A program made the position numbers and the translations under genes. From NCBI GenBank assembly GCA_022402525.1, contig JAKRSB010000008.1:1-48330 (forward strand): 48,330 nucleotides of DNA. Direction: 5' to 3'. Shown here piece by piece: positions 1-7,543 of the stretch. Under the pieces are notes generated by a model that saw nothing but the letters and a program-made list of their open reading frames with translations, was not told the origin of the DNA and did no database searches. Numbering within the stretch: position 1 is the first letter of the stretch; every line of letters begins with the position of its first letter. This stretch comes from Thermosynechococcaceae cyanobacterium MS004 (lineage in GTDB: Bacteria; Cyanobacteriota; Cyanobacteriia; Thermosynechococcales; Thermosynechococcaceae).

Positions 1-159
1 TAACTAATCATTGAACTAGCTAAGTTACTGCGACCGAAGAAGCCATCTTGAATACTGCTTTTAAGCTCTCCCCCTAGCCTTCTTCAAGAATGCCGCTATA
101 AGTATAACTAATCATTGAACTAGCTAAGTTACTGCGACCGAAGAAGCCATCTTGAATAC
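1..159. repeat. 55-bp direct repeat, two copies
   Basis: Bases 1-55 and 105-159 are identical, separated by 49 bp. Read on the minus strand, both copies can encode the same peptide stretch (IQDGFFGRSNLASSMIS), so the duplicated piece probably came from a coding sequence. The second copy ends 1 bp before the inverted end of a small mobile-element remnant. The first copy runs off the window edge, so the true repeat may be longer. Confidence 0.9.
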
Positions 160-172
160 CAATGCCACTGAA
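74..172 (-). pseudogene. C-terminal gene fragment inside the duplication
   Basis: The minus strand is open from a stop at 173-175 to a TAG at 74-76, giving about 33 residues that end in SYTYSGILEEG. The same peptide stretch starts again beyond the stop, in a different frame, and leaves the window at base 1. This looks like a partially duplicated 3' end of a gene lying left of the window, now joined to a mobile-element end. I do not recognise the protein. No start codon or ribosome site is convincing. Confidence 0.3.
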
Positions 173-402
173 TTAAGGATCGCCAAATTCTTTATAAGTG
201 CCCCCAAATGAGGGTTCCAAGCATTTTTGCAATTTTATTTGCATTATTTAAGATCTTGTATTTTTGCTTTAATCCATGCCATCTTCTGCCCTGATAGATT
301 TATTCTGTCGTTGCCAAGAGATTGCTAATGATTGATTGAACATGGAAGAAGAAGCTGTAACCCATAGCTATCAGTCTTCTCAGCTTATTTTAGTGGCGTT
401 AA
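161..402. mobile_element. Small non-autonomous element (MITE-like) with inverted ends
   Basis: The left end (161-178, AATGCCACTGAATTAAGG) and right end (384-401) are imperfect inverted repeats sharing the core GCCACT..A..TAAG. The roughly 240 bp between them encode nothing convincing. The right 100 bp (about 302-402) recur, inverted and diverged, at 29178-29282, including the blocks TTATTCTGTCGTTG and AAGAAGAAGCTGTAA. A second copy with the same terminal motif supports a mobile-element origin. The parent insertion sequence family is not identified. Confidence 0.55.
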
Positions 403-1135
403 TCTAAAATACTCCTTTTAACGTTTAGATCTTGTCACTGTTGTTACTCTTTTCACCAAAGATGCAAATTAGGAGCACAGAAAATCTATTTAGCCCGTTG
501 TAGCTGATTTTGATGGATTCTTGACCAGTTACTCAGACCACACAAAATTTATTTTTGGACTAGGTTGATGATATTAAGTTAGTCTTTTTCTTAAATAATG
601 TCAAATACTGTGGCAATATTTACGTTTTTAAGATGCCTAGATGGGTAGCACCTCAACTTTGCGCTAAGGATCGTGGATTCAATAACATCTAGAATGTCGT
701 GATAGCTTGAAAATTTTTCTCTTCATATATATATATACGAACTCTTCACAGCCTGACTGCAGTCGGTTCGAGGATTTTGAACAGACTCATGGGATGAAAG
801 TCATACCTAGCAAAGGATAGAGCTGATGCACCAGAGGGGCATTGGCAAGGCTGATTAGAGTAGTCTGCTGAGCAACGAATGGAGGCATTTGCGAAATATC
901 AATTACATAGGCTGATTTGATAAGTATATATTTTCATGATTTCTCTACTGGACAGGTACAAAAGCAGGGGAAATAGCGATGGAACTTCAACGACAATTAT
1001 CCAAATTTAGTCACAGAGCTTGGTGCTTCAGAAAAGCCGTAAACACCCTGCCCGCAGGGAATATTCAAATCTGTCAAAGGCGATCTAGAGGAACCTTCAA
1101 TGGGGTGCTTCAGTTCTCCAACTCAAAGCACACTC
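403..1135. other. Non-coding or decayed stretch
   Basis: No open frame with recognisable content on either strand. It is AT-rich and includes a short TA-repeat run at about 727-737. A 74-codon frame at 979-1203 has no family resemblance and is probably chance. Confidence 0.4.
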
Positions 1136-1204
1136 ATGCCAACTCCTCAACTTTATCGTCAACTTCAAATTCAATTGAGTCGATGGATCACACCCAAAGA
1201 TAAA
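1136..1204 (+). pseudogene. Transposase N-terminus remnant
   Basis: From the ATG at 1136 the frame reads MPTPQLYRQLQIQLSRWITP followed by KDK. This resembles, from memory, the opening of IS4-like cyanobacterial transposases (PQLYRQL..L..WI.PKD). The similarity stops after about 23 residues and the frame then runs into unrelated sequence. I infer a truncated insertion-sequence remnant, but the short match makes this tentative. Confidence 0.35.
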
Positions 1205-1310
1205 GGTAATAATAATTTCTTCATGAGTTCACTTAACATGATCCATGAGCTGAAGGCATTGAGCCTTGAACTGACCTGCGGCGATTTCCATCAAAGGCCT
1301 TTAACATTGT

Positions 1311-1965
1311 ATGGGGATCGGCGATCGCAGGTGCTATGAGGGGCAAGCTGGCATTGCATCGATTAAGACTAGGGATAAACATGGTCGCGTCATTGTCCAA
1401 GAAAAGATCGACGGCTCAAATGTTGGGTTTACGCTGAATAAATGGGGTTCTCTGCCCTCTTGCTCGATCTGGCTATCTGGCCGCTGATTCGCCCTATGAG
1501 CAACATTGGCGGTTTGCCCAATGGGACTTCTCGCAGCAGGATCGGTTTTGGGCTGTGCTTAATGAAGGCGATCGCCTCTGTGGGGAATGGCTTCGTTAAG
1601 CCCACGGCACTCGGTATGATTTGCCCCATGAACCGTTTGTGGCCTTCGATTTGATGCGTGGCACAACCAGAGCAATCTATGCTGAATTTTCGGAAAAAAT
1701 GAGCAAGGCAGATTTTGTGCTGCCAAGGCTGCTGCATGGGGGGCCTGCTTTTGGGGTTGAAGCGGCACTGGATGCGATCGCCGTCTCTGGGCATGGCGCA
1801 CTCGATACTGTCGAGGGTGCGGTCTGGAGAGTGGAGCGCAATGAGTTGGTCAATCCTGGCAAGGGGGGTGAGCGCCACTGGGTTGTTGATTATCTGGTTA
1901 AGTATGTCCGCTCTGATAAAGTTGATGGGTATTTTTTTCCTGGGATCAACCGCAACACTGGCTAA
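1311..1965 (+). pseudogene. RNA ligase family gene, frameshifted
   Basis: An ATG at 1311 opens a frame containing EKIDGSNVGF (the KxDG nucleotidyl-lysine motif I, lysine codon at 1404-1406), which stops at about 1488. A second frame supplies DSPYEQHWRFAQWDF and NEGDRLCGEWL, is interrupted by a TAA at about 1597, then continues with LPHEPFVAFDLMRG, VEGAVWRVER (motif IV-like EG) and LVKYVRSDKVDGYF (motif V-like K). Taken together these are the ordered motifs of the RNA ligase / nucleotidyltransferase family, spread over two frames with an internal stop. The gene is therefore dead unless the sequence has errors. Upstream is a transposase remnant, downstream another decayed frame. The substrate cannot be told. 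Confidence 0.7.
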
Positions 1966-2513
1966 GATTGAGCCTGTCCATGCCCAGGGTTTATCAGCAG
2001 CTCAAATCAAAGAGTTTTTGAGGGAAGTGCTGAAGGCATTCTCGGAACAGGCGGGGGAAAGCCTTAAATCGTTCAACTCCAGCTTGACCTATGGCAGCGA
2101 ATTGAGTAAGCCCAGGCTCAACCGCAGGCGACCGACTGACCTAGTGGGGGTGCCTGAGCTTTATGTGCGTTCCGATTCCGAAAAGTCTCATGAGGATGCT
2201 GAGTCGTTCGTTGAGTATCGGGAGAAGACTGAGGTTCTGGCTGAACTGGAAACCTTTGTCGATCAGGGCGCGGGGGATGAGACTGAGGCTCTGGAGTATG
2301 ACGAGGACATCGCAGCCTGGGCTGAGGCTGTGCGAGGGTGGCTGAAGCTGGCTGGAATCTGCGGCGGCCAGCCAACTTCAGCAGAGCACTGGGTTGGCGA
2401 TCGTCCAGTTTTGGCTTGAGGGGCTGTTGGGTGAGCTGAAGCTGAAGCAACGCGGGGGGGGCTATGATGGGGTGATGATCGCCCTGCGGGGTAGTCGTGT
2501 GCCTCAATATTGA
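1966..2513 (+). pseudogene. Decayed downstream ORF, perhaps a C-terminal extension of the RNA ligase
   Basis: One frame reads from about 1962 to 2419 (with segments such as LSAAQIKEFLREVLKAFSEQ and YVRSDSEKSHEDAESFVEYR, rich in Glu/Asp). It stops at 2419, but a different frame continues the apparent protein as AIVQFWLEGLLGELKLKQRG and ends at a TGA at 2511-2513. At least one frameshift therefore lies near 2380. The first frame overlaps the end of the RNA ligase frame, so this may be its own extension after another shift. No family recognised. Confidence 0.45.
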
Positions 2514-2713
2514 AATCGCCAAATCTCCAGTGATGCAAACGGCCATACCGACCGAATTCAAGTGCTGTAGAAGCAGTATCTCAACGTTGTCTCTACATCA
2601 ATGCTTTTGAGAAAAATCGATCAATATTGACTATTCTATTTCAATTAGCCAAGTCTCCGAAAACTCGAAAACTTCCCGAAAGAGGGTAAAAGGGTAAGAG
2701 AGAAAAAGGGCTA

Positions 2714-5065
2714 CTAAATCCCCGGAGAGTCACAAACAACCCGAAAACCCATAATGTCATAGCGAATGTCAGGGGAATTGAAGCCGCGATAGGCAGAGCG
2801 ACACCACCTCGGATAGGGGAACCAAGAACCGCCGCGCAAAATGCGAGAACTATTCTCATTCTTAGTCAGCCATGCGGATCCATCGGTTGGTGCCCCATTA
2901 TATTGATCGTGCCAGTGGTCAAGGCACCATTCCCATACGTTCCCGTGCATGTCGTACAGGCCAAAAGCATTCGGCAAAAAGCTGCCAACATCCGTTGTTT
3001 GCTGTCGGTATTTACCCTCAGGCGCTGAAGCGTAAGTATAGTTCCCATTAAAATTGGCTAGGTCTGAGGTTATGGTTTCACCAAAGGCAAAAGGGGTTTG
3101 AGTTCCAGCACGACAGGCATATTCCCATTCAGCTTCGCTGGGCAACCGATAGGTGCGTCCCGTCGCCTCCGACACGCGCAGGCAAAATTCTTCCGCATCT
3201 AACCAAGACGCCTGCTCAACAGGACGATCTTTCCCTTTGAAATGAGAGGGATCAGCCTCAATATGACGTTTGACTAGACGTAACGCTGCTACGACCCGCC
3301 ATTGCTCTTGGGTGATGGGGTATTTGCCCATCAAGAATGACTGAACTGCAACCCTGTGTTGTGGGCCTTCATCACCTGATCGTTCATCCTCTGTTTCAGG
3401 CGAACCCATCATGAATTCACCACTGGGGATAATAACCATTTCTAAGCTGACGGTTTGAGGCAGGGTTTCAGTGAAGCTACGGGCGATATAGGTTTCTCTG
3501 CGTATTTCATTCCCTTGGCGATCGACTGTCACCGTTTCGAAACTGAAGGGGGTGCCTGCACGTTCCTTTCTGAGGGCAGAAGCTTGTTCGATGATTAAAT
3601 TAAGATCTGGATAATTATGCTCATAAATTTGCGGCAGCAACTGGTTAAGTAGATCAACATAGCTTTTATCCTCTACGCCCAATAGAGGGTGCATCGCTTC
3701 AACTAAAGATTGAAACTCGCTGATATCGGGTGGCGCAACTTTATGTAGCTTAAGCCAAGACAGAATTGATTCACGAATCAGGGCTTTTGCTTCATCTAAG
3801 TCAGCACTTGTGACATATAAATTGGCAACCTGGAGCAAGAAATCTGGTGCCCAATGCGATCTACTGTTTCCCAAACGCTCATACAGTTCTTTATAGCTAA
3901 CAATAATTTTATGAATCAATTCTTTACTTGCTTCTTGCTCATTAAAGTCTTTGACTAGATTAAACAAAATTTTAGGCAAAATAGGTGATATTTCGTAGTG
4001 ATTAAGATAGTAGAAATCCGTGATCCAGCTAATAACTAAACAATGATAAACCGCTAAAAACTTAAAAAAGTCTTTGCAGTCGTCATTGCTAATCTTATAC
4101 CTATGTCTTAGCTGGCTAACATCCGCACCAATTGCTTTAAGCTGCTGCTCTATTTCATAAAGCTCTAGATTGAACGTGTCAAGCTCATTAAACTCTTTAG
4201 GGTTCCTGCCCTGAGTTTTCAGTAGTTCATAGCCCTTTTTCCACTCTTTGGCACGAACCTGAGCAGATTTCACAAAAGACTTTCGATATTCTAACTGCGA
4301 AAACACAGTTTTATAAATGGGGCTTGTATCTCCTAGTCCCCAATAGGCAAATCTAAAATTTAAATAATCTCCGTCAATCTCTGACTCTAGAATCAAGATG
4401 GGTTCTGAACGCAACATCCCAAAAAGGACTTGTACGCTAGATCCCCCTCGGTACTTCTTGCTTTCAAATGCACCATCCAAGAAAACCGTTGGCCTCAGTG
4501 CATCTTCTGGAGCGTAGTGCTGATCTAGAAAATCTCTAATTTCTTGGCATAAGAAACTTTCAACTCTAGGAATTGGAATATTCGCAAAGTTATCAAAGCA
4601 GTCAAAATTAATAACAGGCGGAGAAATTAAAATTCGCAGCGGAATTGGGCCATTTCCAGAATGGCTTCCCAAAATTTGTTTTGGCACAATAGTGAGCGGC
4701 CAGTTCTCAAATAACTTGTTGACTTCTGGCAAACTCAAAGCTGTTTCCCGTTGACAGGAAGCTAAAGCAATCTGGGTTTCGCGGTTATAGGCTGCTAGTG
4801 CTGCCTGTAGCTCCTTCTCTTTCTGAAAGCGCCAACGCTGAAATTCAAGATTTTCTTGCTGAATCGCTAGATTTTGACGGTTTGCTGCAAGCTGTAAGTC
4901 TCTACGCATTTCCTCAATGCGACTTTGATGCTCTTGCTGCTCTCTCGTGGGATCTGTGTTTGCTTTAAGTTGGCCTTTTGCCAATTCACCTGCCTGCTTT
5001 CTCTGAGAGACACCATTCCAGACACTTGCAAGATTTGCAGAAACAAAAGCTAAATCCCATACCAT
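2714..5065 (-). CDS. 783-aa protein with coiled-coil N-terminus and C-terminal FGE/C-type-lectin-fold domain; likely diversity-generating retroelement target
   Basis: Start at 5065 follows GGAG nine bases upstream. Residues about 30-130 are charged and heptad-like (EEMRRDLQLA...), suggesting a coiled coil. Residues about 130-530 are an unrecognised alpha-rich region. Residues about 540-783 form an FGE-sulfatase / C-type-lectin-fold domain: MVIIPSGEFMMGS, YRLPSEAEWEYACRAG, GLYDMHGNVWEWC, RILRGGSWF and IMGFRVVC. The CxxxxC pair that makes true formylglycine-generating enzymes catalytic is not present after RGGSW (FPYPRWC, one Cys only), so I infer a binding rather than catalytic module. The last 30 codons carry the codon pattern of a retroelement variable repeat (separate entry). 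In other cyanobacteria such domains are joined to signalling or conflict modules. The N-terminal module here is of unknown role. No reverse transcriptase is visible in the window. Confidence 0.75.
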   Translation of the reverse strand: MVWDLAFVSANLASVWNGVSQRKQAGELAKGQLKANTDPTREQQEHQSRIEEMRRDLQLAANRQNLAIQQENLEFQRWRFQKEKELQAALAAYNRETQIALASCQRETALSLPEVNKLFENWPLTIVPKQILGSHSGNGPIPLRILISPPVINFDCFDNFANIPIPRVESFLCQEIRDFLDQHYAPEDALRPTVFLDGAFESKKYRGGSSVQVLFGMLRSEPILILESEIDGDYLNFRFAYWGLGDTSPIYKTVFSQLEYRKSFVKSAQVRAKEWKKGYELLKTQGRNPKEFNELDTFNLELYEIEQQLKAIGADVSQLRHRYKISNDDCKDFFKFLAVYHCLVISWITDFYYLNHYEISPILPKILFNLVKDFNEQEASKELIHKIIVSYKELYERLGNSRSHWAPDFLLQVANLYVTSADLDEAKALIRESILSWLKLHKVAPPDISEFQSLVEAMHPLLGVEDKSYVDLLNQLLPQIYEHNYPDLNLIIEQASALRKERAGTPFSFETVTVDRQGNEIRRETYIARSFTETLPQTVSLEMVIIPSGEFMMGSPETEDERSGDEGPQHRVAVQSFLMGKYPITQEQWRVVAALRLVKRHIEADPSHFKGKDRPVEQASWLDAEEFCLRVSEATGRTYRLPSEAEWEYACRAGTQTPFAFGETITSDLANFNGNYTYASAPEGKYRQQTTDVGSFLPNAFGLYDMHGNVWEWCLDHWHDQYNGAPTDGSAWLTKNENSSRILRGGSWFPYPRWCRSAYRGFNSPDIRYDIMGFRVVCDSPGI
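2750..2830 (-). other. Candidate variable repeat (VR) of a diversity-generating retroelement
   Basis: Between the conserved blocks RGGSW and GFRVV, the codons that look variable are TTC CCC TAT, TAT, GGC TTC AAT TCC, ATT, and TAT GAC ATT. All twelve end in T or C. That is expected if each derives from AAC or AAT in a template repeat by adenine-specific mutagenesis, which changes positions 1 and 2 and leaves the pyrimidine. The spacing codons (CCG AGG TGG TGT CGC TCT GCC, CCT GAC, CGC) look unmutated. A GC-rich stretch and a pyrimidine-rich tract follow the VR downstream, as in many such loci. Template repeat, accessory protein and reverse transcriptase are absent here. Confidence 0.6.
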
Positions 5066-5179
5066 AGCAATTACTCCAAGATATGTAGAGAATGGTGTAT
5101 AGATTCAGGTGTATAGATTCAGAGTCTGTTTGAGAGAGGGGCTTTGAGAAGTATCTCCATTCTCTGTGTTCGCCCCGAC

Positions 5180-5240
5180 TCCCCAAAAATGGGGAACTAA
5201 AGAAAGTCTCGAAGTCCCCTCAGAATGGGGAATTTAGAGG
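5180..5240. repeat. Palindromic CCCC...GGGG repeat pair
   Basis: Two short hairpins lie back to back: CCCCAAAAATGGGG (5181-5194) and CCCCTCAGAATGGGG (5216-5230), the second followed by AATTTAGAGG. The second resembles a dispersed palindrome common in cyanobacterial intergenic regions (CCCCAGAATTGGGGGATTT type, from memory). It lies upstream of the gene starting at 5065. Confidence 0.5.
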
Positions 5241-5399
5241 ACTAGTACAGCTTGGCATAAGTAGGCTTACCATCTAGATTCCTAGAAGTCAGGCATCATG
5301 CTTATAGCCGTTAGTGAATAGCTAGTTTACTTACGCCGCTCTCTACTAGTGCAAGATCTTAAGTATTTTAAAGCACCCTCTTACCACCATCTGATCTGA

Positions 5400-5759
5400 T
5401 CAATGTCTGATCACTGCGCCAGTATTCGGATCGATATCCATGTTATCTGAAGTCCAGTGGTAAGTCCCATCAGCGTTATGGGAGCTTCCAAACTGAACTT
5501 GATGCTCGTGAATACTAGCGTTCCATTCATTCAAAGACCCAGCACTAAACGTGTGACTGAACTCTTGCTTGGTACTATGTCATCCTTCCGAAGGATTCGA
5601 CTCAAAATTGTTTCCGTAGGAGCATGAATCTCTATCCCACGCACAGGTCATTTCATTATCATAAACCGTTGCTGTACCCCCATCAGCATTGGTATGGGAA
5701 GCAACGGGTTGGGTGCCTTCAGAGAGTGAATTGACATCAATCTCAAACATGGGATCCAT
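5400..5759 (-). pseudogene. 119-codon hypothetical gene with one in-frame stop
   Basis: An ATG at 5759 follows a good GGAGG site eight bases upstream (about 5768-5772). The frame begins MDPMFEIDVNSLSEGTQPVA and runs 59 codons to a TGA at 5580-5582. The same frame then continues without interruption for another 59 codons (HSTKQEFSHTFSAGSL ... HWTSDNMDIDPNTGAVIRH) to TGA at 5400-5402. Both halves share the phrase HTNADGGTAT / SHNADGTYHW, suggesting two copies of a small beta-type repeat, so the stop interrupts what was one protein. I do not recognise the family. A short version ending at codon 59 could still be made. Confidence 0.5.
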
Positions 5760-5920
5760 ACTCTACCTCCATCGGGAAAAGGATAGTGCTAGCAAATGTC
5801 TATCTTTTTTCTCATGAAGCAGTGGATTTGCCATAATCCTGATGATATAGCGGTTCCAGCTCCCATGAGGTCCAAATAAAAGCCTGAAAGTCTGACGTAG
5901 TATTATTTCAGATTTACCTC

Positions 5921-6190
5921 ATGTTGAGAGTGACAGCCCTAGAAATCCTCGGCTCCGACTTTCAGTGGGTCAGCCGAGAAAATGATGTCCTCATGAAAGC
6001 CCATAGTCCGGCTCATGGTGACTTTCTCATCCTGGCAGAGCTGCAATTTCGCTACACTGACAAGATGTCGCTACGGATGAGGGTTTACGCGGCTCTTGAT
6101 CAAGAGAAATATCAGCTACCCGTCTATTCTGTCCTGGTCAATATTTTACAGCCCTCGGAAACGGCAGTTGTAAAGGGGAGAGTTTTTTAA
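5921..6190 (+). pseudogene. Short Rpn/PD-(D/E)XK-like nuclease fragment
   Basis: The 89-residue frame contains GDFLILAELQFRYTDKMSLR followed by a Tyr-rich segment and LPVYSVLVNILQPSE. This resembles the core of Rpn-type recombination-promoting nucleases or YhgA/DUF4351-like proteins: an acidic residue, then ExQ on a strand, a helix with R/Y, then a PVY..VL strand. Such proteins are normally over 200 residues, so this is a fragment or a very short relative. The frame is open only to 5888 upstream and no ribosome site is obvious. Identification is from motif shape only. Confidence 0.4.
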
Positions 6191-6363
6191 GCATTCTGGT
6201 TAATGAGTGGTTTTTGATTCCAGAATGCTGGCTCTCCTTGAATCTTGTCAATTCCCTCTCTCCCTGACATCTCAACCCTTTAACTCAAACTTTTGTCAGT
6301 CAACCAGGTTAGAAAGAGACTCTAGCGCTAATGAAATTGTCAGAATCCCTATATCAGCCACAT

Positions 6364-6594
6364 CTAAAGCTCCATAAGACTTGATTCAATTCTGTCTTCA
6401 GAAATCCTCGAACCGACTGAATAAAGCAAAATACACGGTTCTTCTGGGTTCCTGCTGACAAGACAAGCATACACACGGTTTAGTAAGGCTTTCAGGCGAT
6501 AATAATCAAGTTTTCGTATGAAAATTTTCTGGCTTTGGAGCAGCTTTTCAATTCCTAAGCATAAACAGGATGCTCTGAGAACTATATGCATCAA
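6364..6594 (-). CDS. Weak hypothetical ORF, 76 aa
   Basis: An open frame with no recognisable family. Composition (many Leu, Cys, Arg, Ser) and lack of a clear ribosome site make it a doubtful gene. It fills the gap between the nuclease fragment and the first GG-leader peptide. Listed so the stretch is accounted for. Confidence 0.15.
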   Translation of the reverse strand: MMHIVLRASCLCLGIEKLLQSQKIFIRKLDYYRLKALLNRVYACLVSRNPEEPCILLYSVGSRISEDRIESSLMEL

Positions 6595-6729
6595 CTTTTT
6601 TGTGGAATGAGATAGCCCTGCGAAACTAAATTGCTTAAGTGATTGAGATCACGGTATTTTAATACGCGAGTCACTTACGAGTCTCTAGTGAAAGCCTACT
6701 CTTAAACCACTGAGCTAGGCAGCAAAAAC

Positions 6730-6927
6730 ATGAGTAAGCACTCCAGTAAGCCAAATGTCGATGCAGATACGGAACTTACCGATGAACAATTGGATGAAGT
6801 CTCTGGCGGCATTATTATTGTCGGAGGTTCGCCTGTGCAACTTCAGCAAACGTCTAATGTATTCAATTTGGTAGCTCTGAACCCTCAGCCATTGCCCCCA
6901 AAATACAAAGGATTCCGACTATTCTAG
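6730..6927 (+). CDS. Double-glycine leader peptide (RiPP/bacteriocin-like), 65 aa
   Basis: The sequence opens MSKHSSKPNVDADTE and then carries LTDEQLDEVSGG, the conserved end of double-glycine leaders that C39 peptidase-containing exporters cleave after GG. The 38-residue remainder begins IIIVGGSPVQLQQ, has no Cys, and contains VALNPQPLPPKYKG. The NPQPLPP string recurs, from memory, in other small bacterial peptides of unknown role. The leader motif closely matches that of the next gene and of the lanthipeptide precursor at 18195-18413. Without Cys, the core cannot form lanthionine rings on its own; it could be an unmodified secreted peptide or the substrate of another enzyme. The ribosome site before 6730 is weak. 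Confidence 0.65.
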   Translation: MSKHSSKPNVDADTELTDEQLDEVSGGIIIVGGSPVQLQQTSNVFNLVALNPQPLPPKYKGFRLF

Positions 6928-6997
6928 AGCCAAGCGCTTTGAACCGAGGCTCAGAATTGCTCTGTTGGTTGCCCGATCGTTAATTGAGGCTTACATC

Positions 6998-7258
6998 ATG
7001 TTTCGACAAGTCGAAAATTTAACCCGTTGTTCAGAGAAAGCGCCACGGCCAGCAAACAGCGAACAATCTATGCCTAGTGAGTTAGATGAAGCTCAGCTAG
7101 ATTCCGTTGTTGGTGGAAATGTTCTCAGCATTGTCCAGCTTCAGAACGTGATGGATAGACACAATCAAGCCATGACAATAATGTCAAATATCATGCAGAA
7201 AACTTCGCAAACCAACGCTCAAATCATTCAAAACATCAAATATCGATTCTTGCGATAG
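6998..7258 (+). CDS. Double-glycine leader peptide (RiPP/bacteriocin-like), 86 aa
   Basis: I place the start at the ATG at 6998 (MFRQVENLTR), which follows GAGG eight bases upstream, rather than an earlier TTG at 6965. The leader contains SELDEAQLDSVVGG, a double-glycine processing motif. The following 46 residues (NVLSIVQLQNVMDRHNQAMT...) are helical-looking, rich in Gln, Asn and Met, with no Cys. It lies 70 bp downstream of the previous GG-leader gene on the same strand, so the two may be co-transcribed. A large hairpin follows at 7324-7380 and probably ends transcription. Likely a secreted peptide; no modification enzyme or exporter is adjacent. Confidence 0.6.
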   Translation: MFRQVENLTRCSEKAPRPANSEQSMPSELDEAQLDSVVGGNVLSIVQLQNVMDRHNQAMTIMSNIMQKTSQTNAQIIQNIKYRFLR

Positions 7259-7323
7259 TTGCCGTCTTCTACTCAGGCGATCACTCCAGCTCTAGCTCCA
7301 GCCCAGCCCTCAGCTAAAGCTCT

Positions 7324-7380
7324 GGGGCAAGTTAACCTAAGCCGAAGAATCGCTGCTCCGGCTTAGGTTAACTTGGCCCC
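7324..7380. terminator. Long near-perfect hairpin after the GG-peptide genes
   Basis: The left arm 7324-7344 (GGGGCAAGTTAACCTAAGCCG) pairs with the right arm 7359-7380 with a single extra C, leaving a 14-base loop. No T-run follows on the plus strand, so it is not a textbook intrinsic terminator. It lies between the 3' ends of two convergent transcription units, which favours a transcript-end or stability role. A mobile-repeat origin is possible. Confidence 0.55.
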
Positions 7381-7543
7381 CCTTCACTGGAGATTTTGCA
7401 ATAGTGCTTGCTTAGGGTTGTGGCTAGGGAAAGAGGAAGGATTTTGAAGTTCATGTTGGTCATTTTCAAAGAGGTTGGATTGAATGAGATGCCTCATCAG
7501 CGCAGAGGCGCAAGGCTTTATGTCTCAAAAAGTGGGCGATGTG

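Noticed and set aside
1429..1878. Long minus-strand frame opposite the RNA ligase remnant
   Set aside because: No family resemblance and a composition typical of an antisense shadow. The plus strand carries recognisable motifs in the same stretch.
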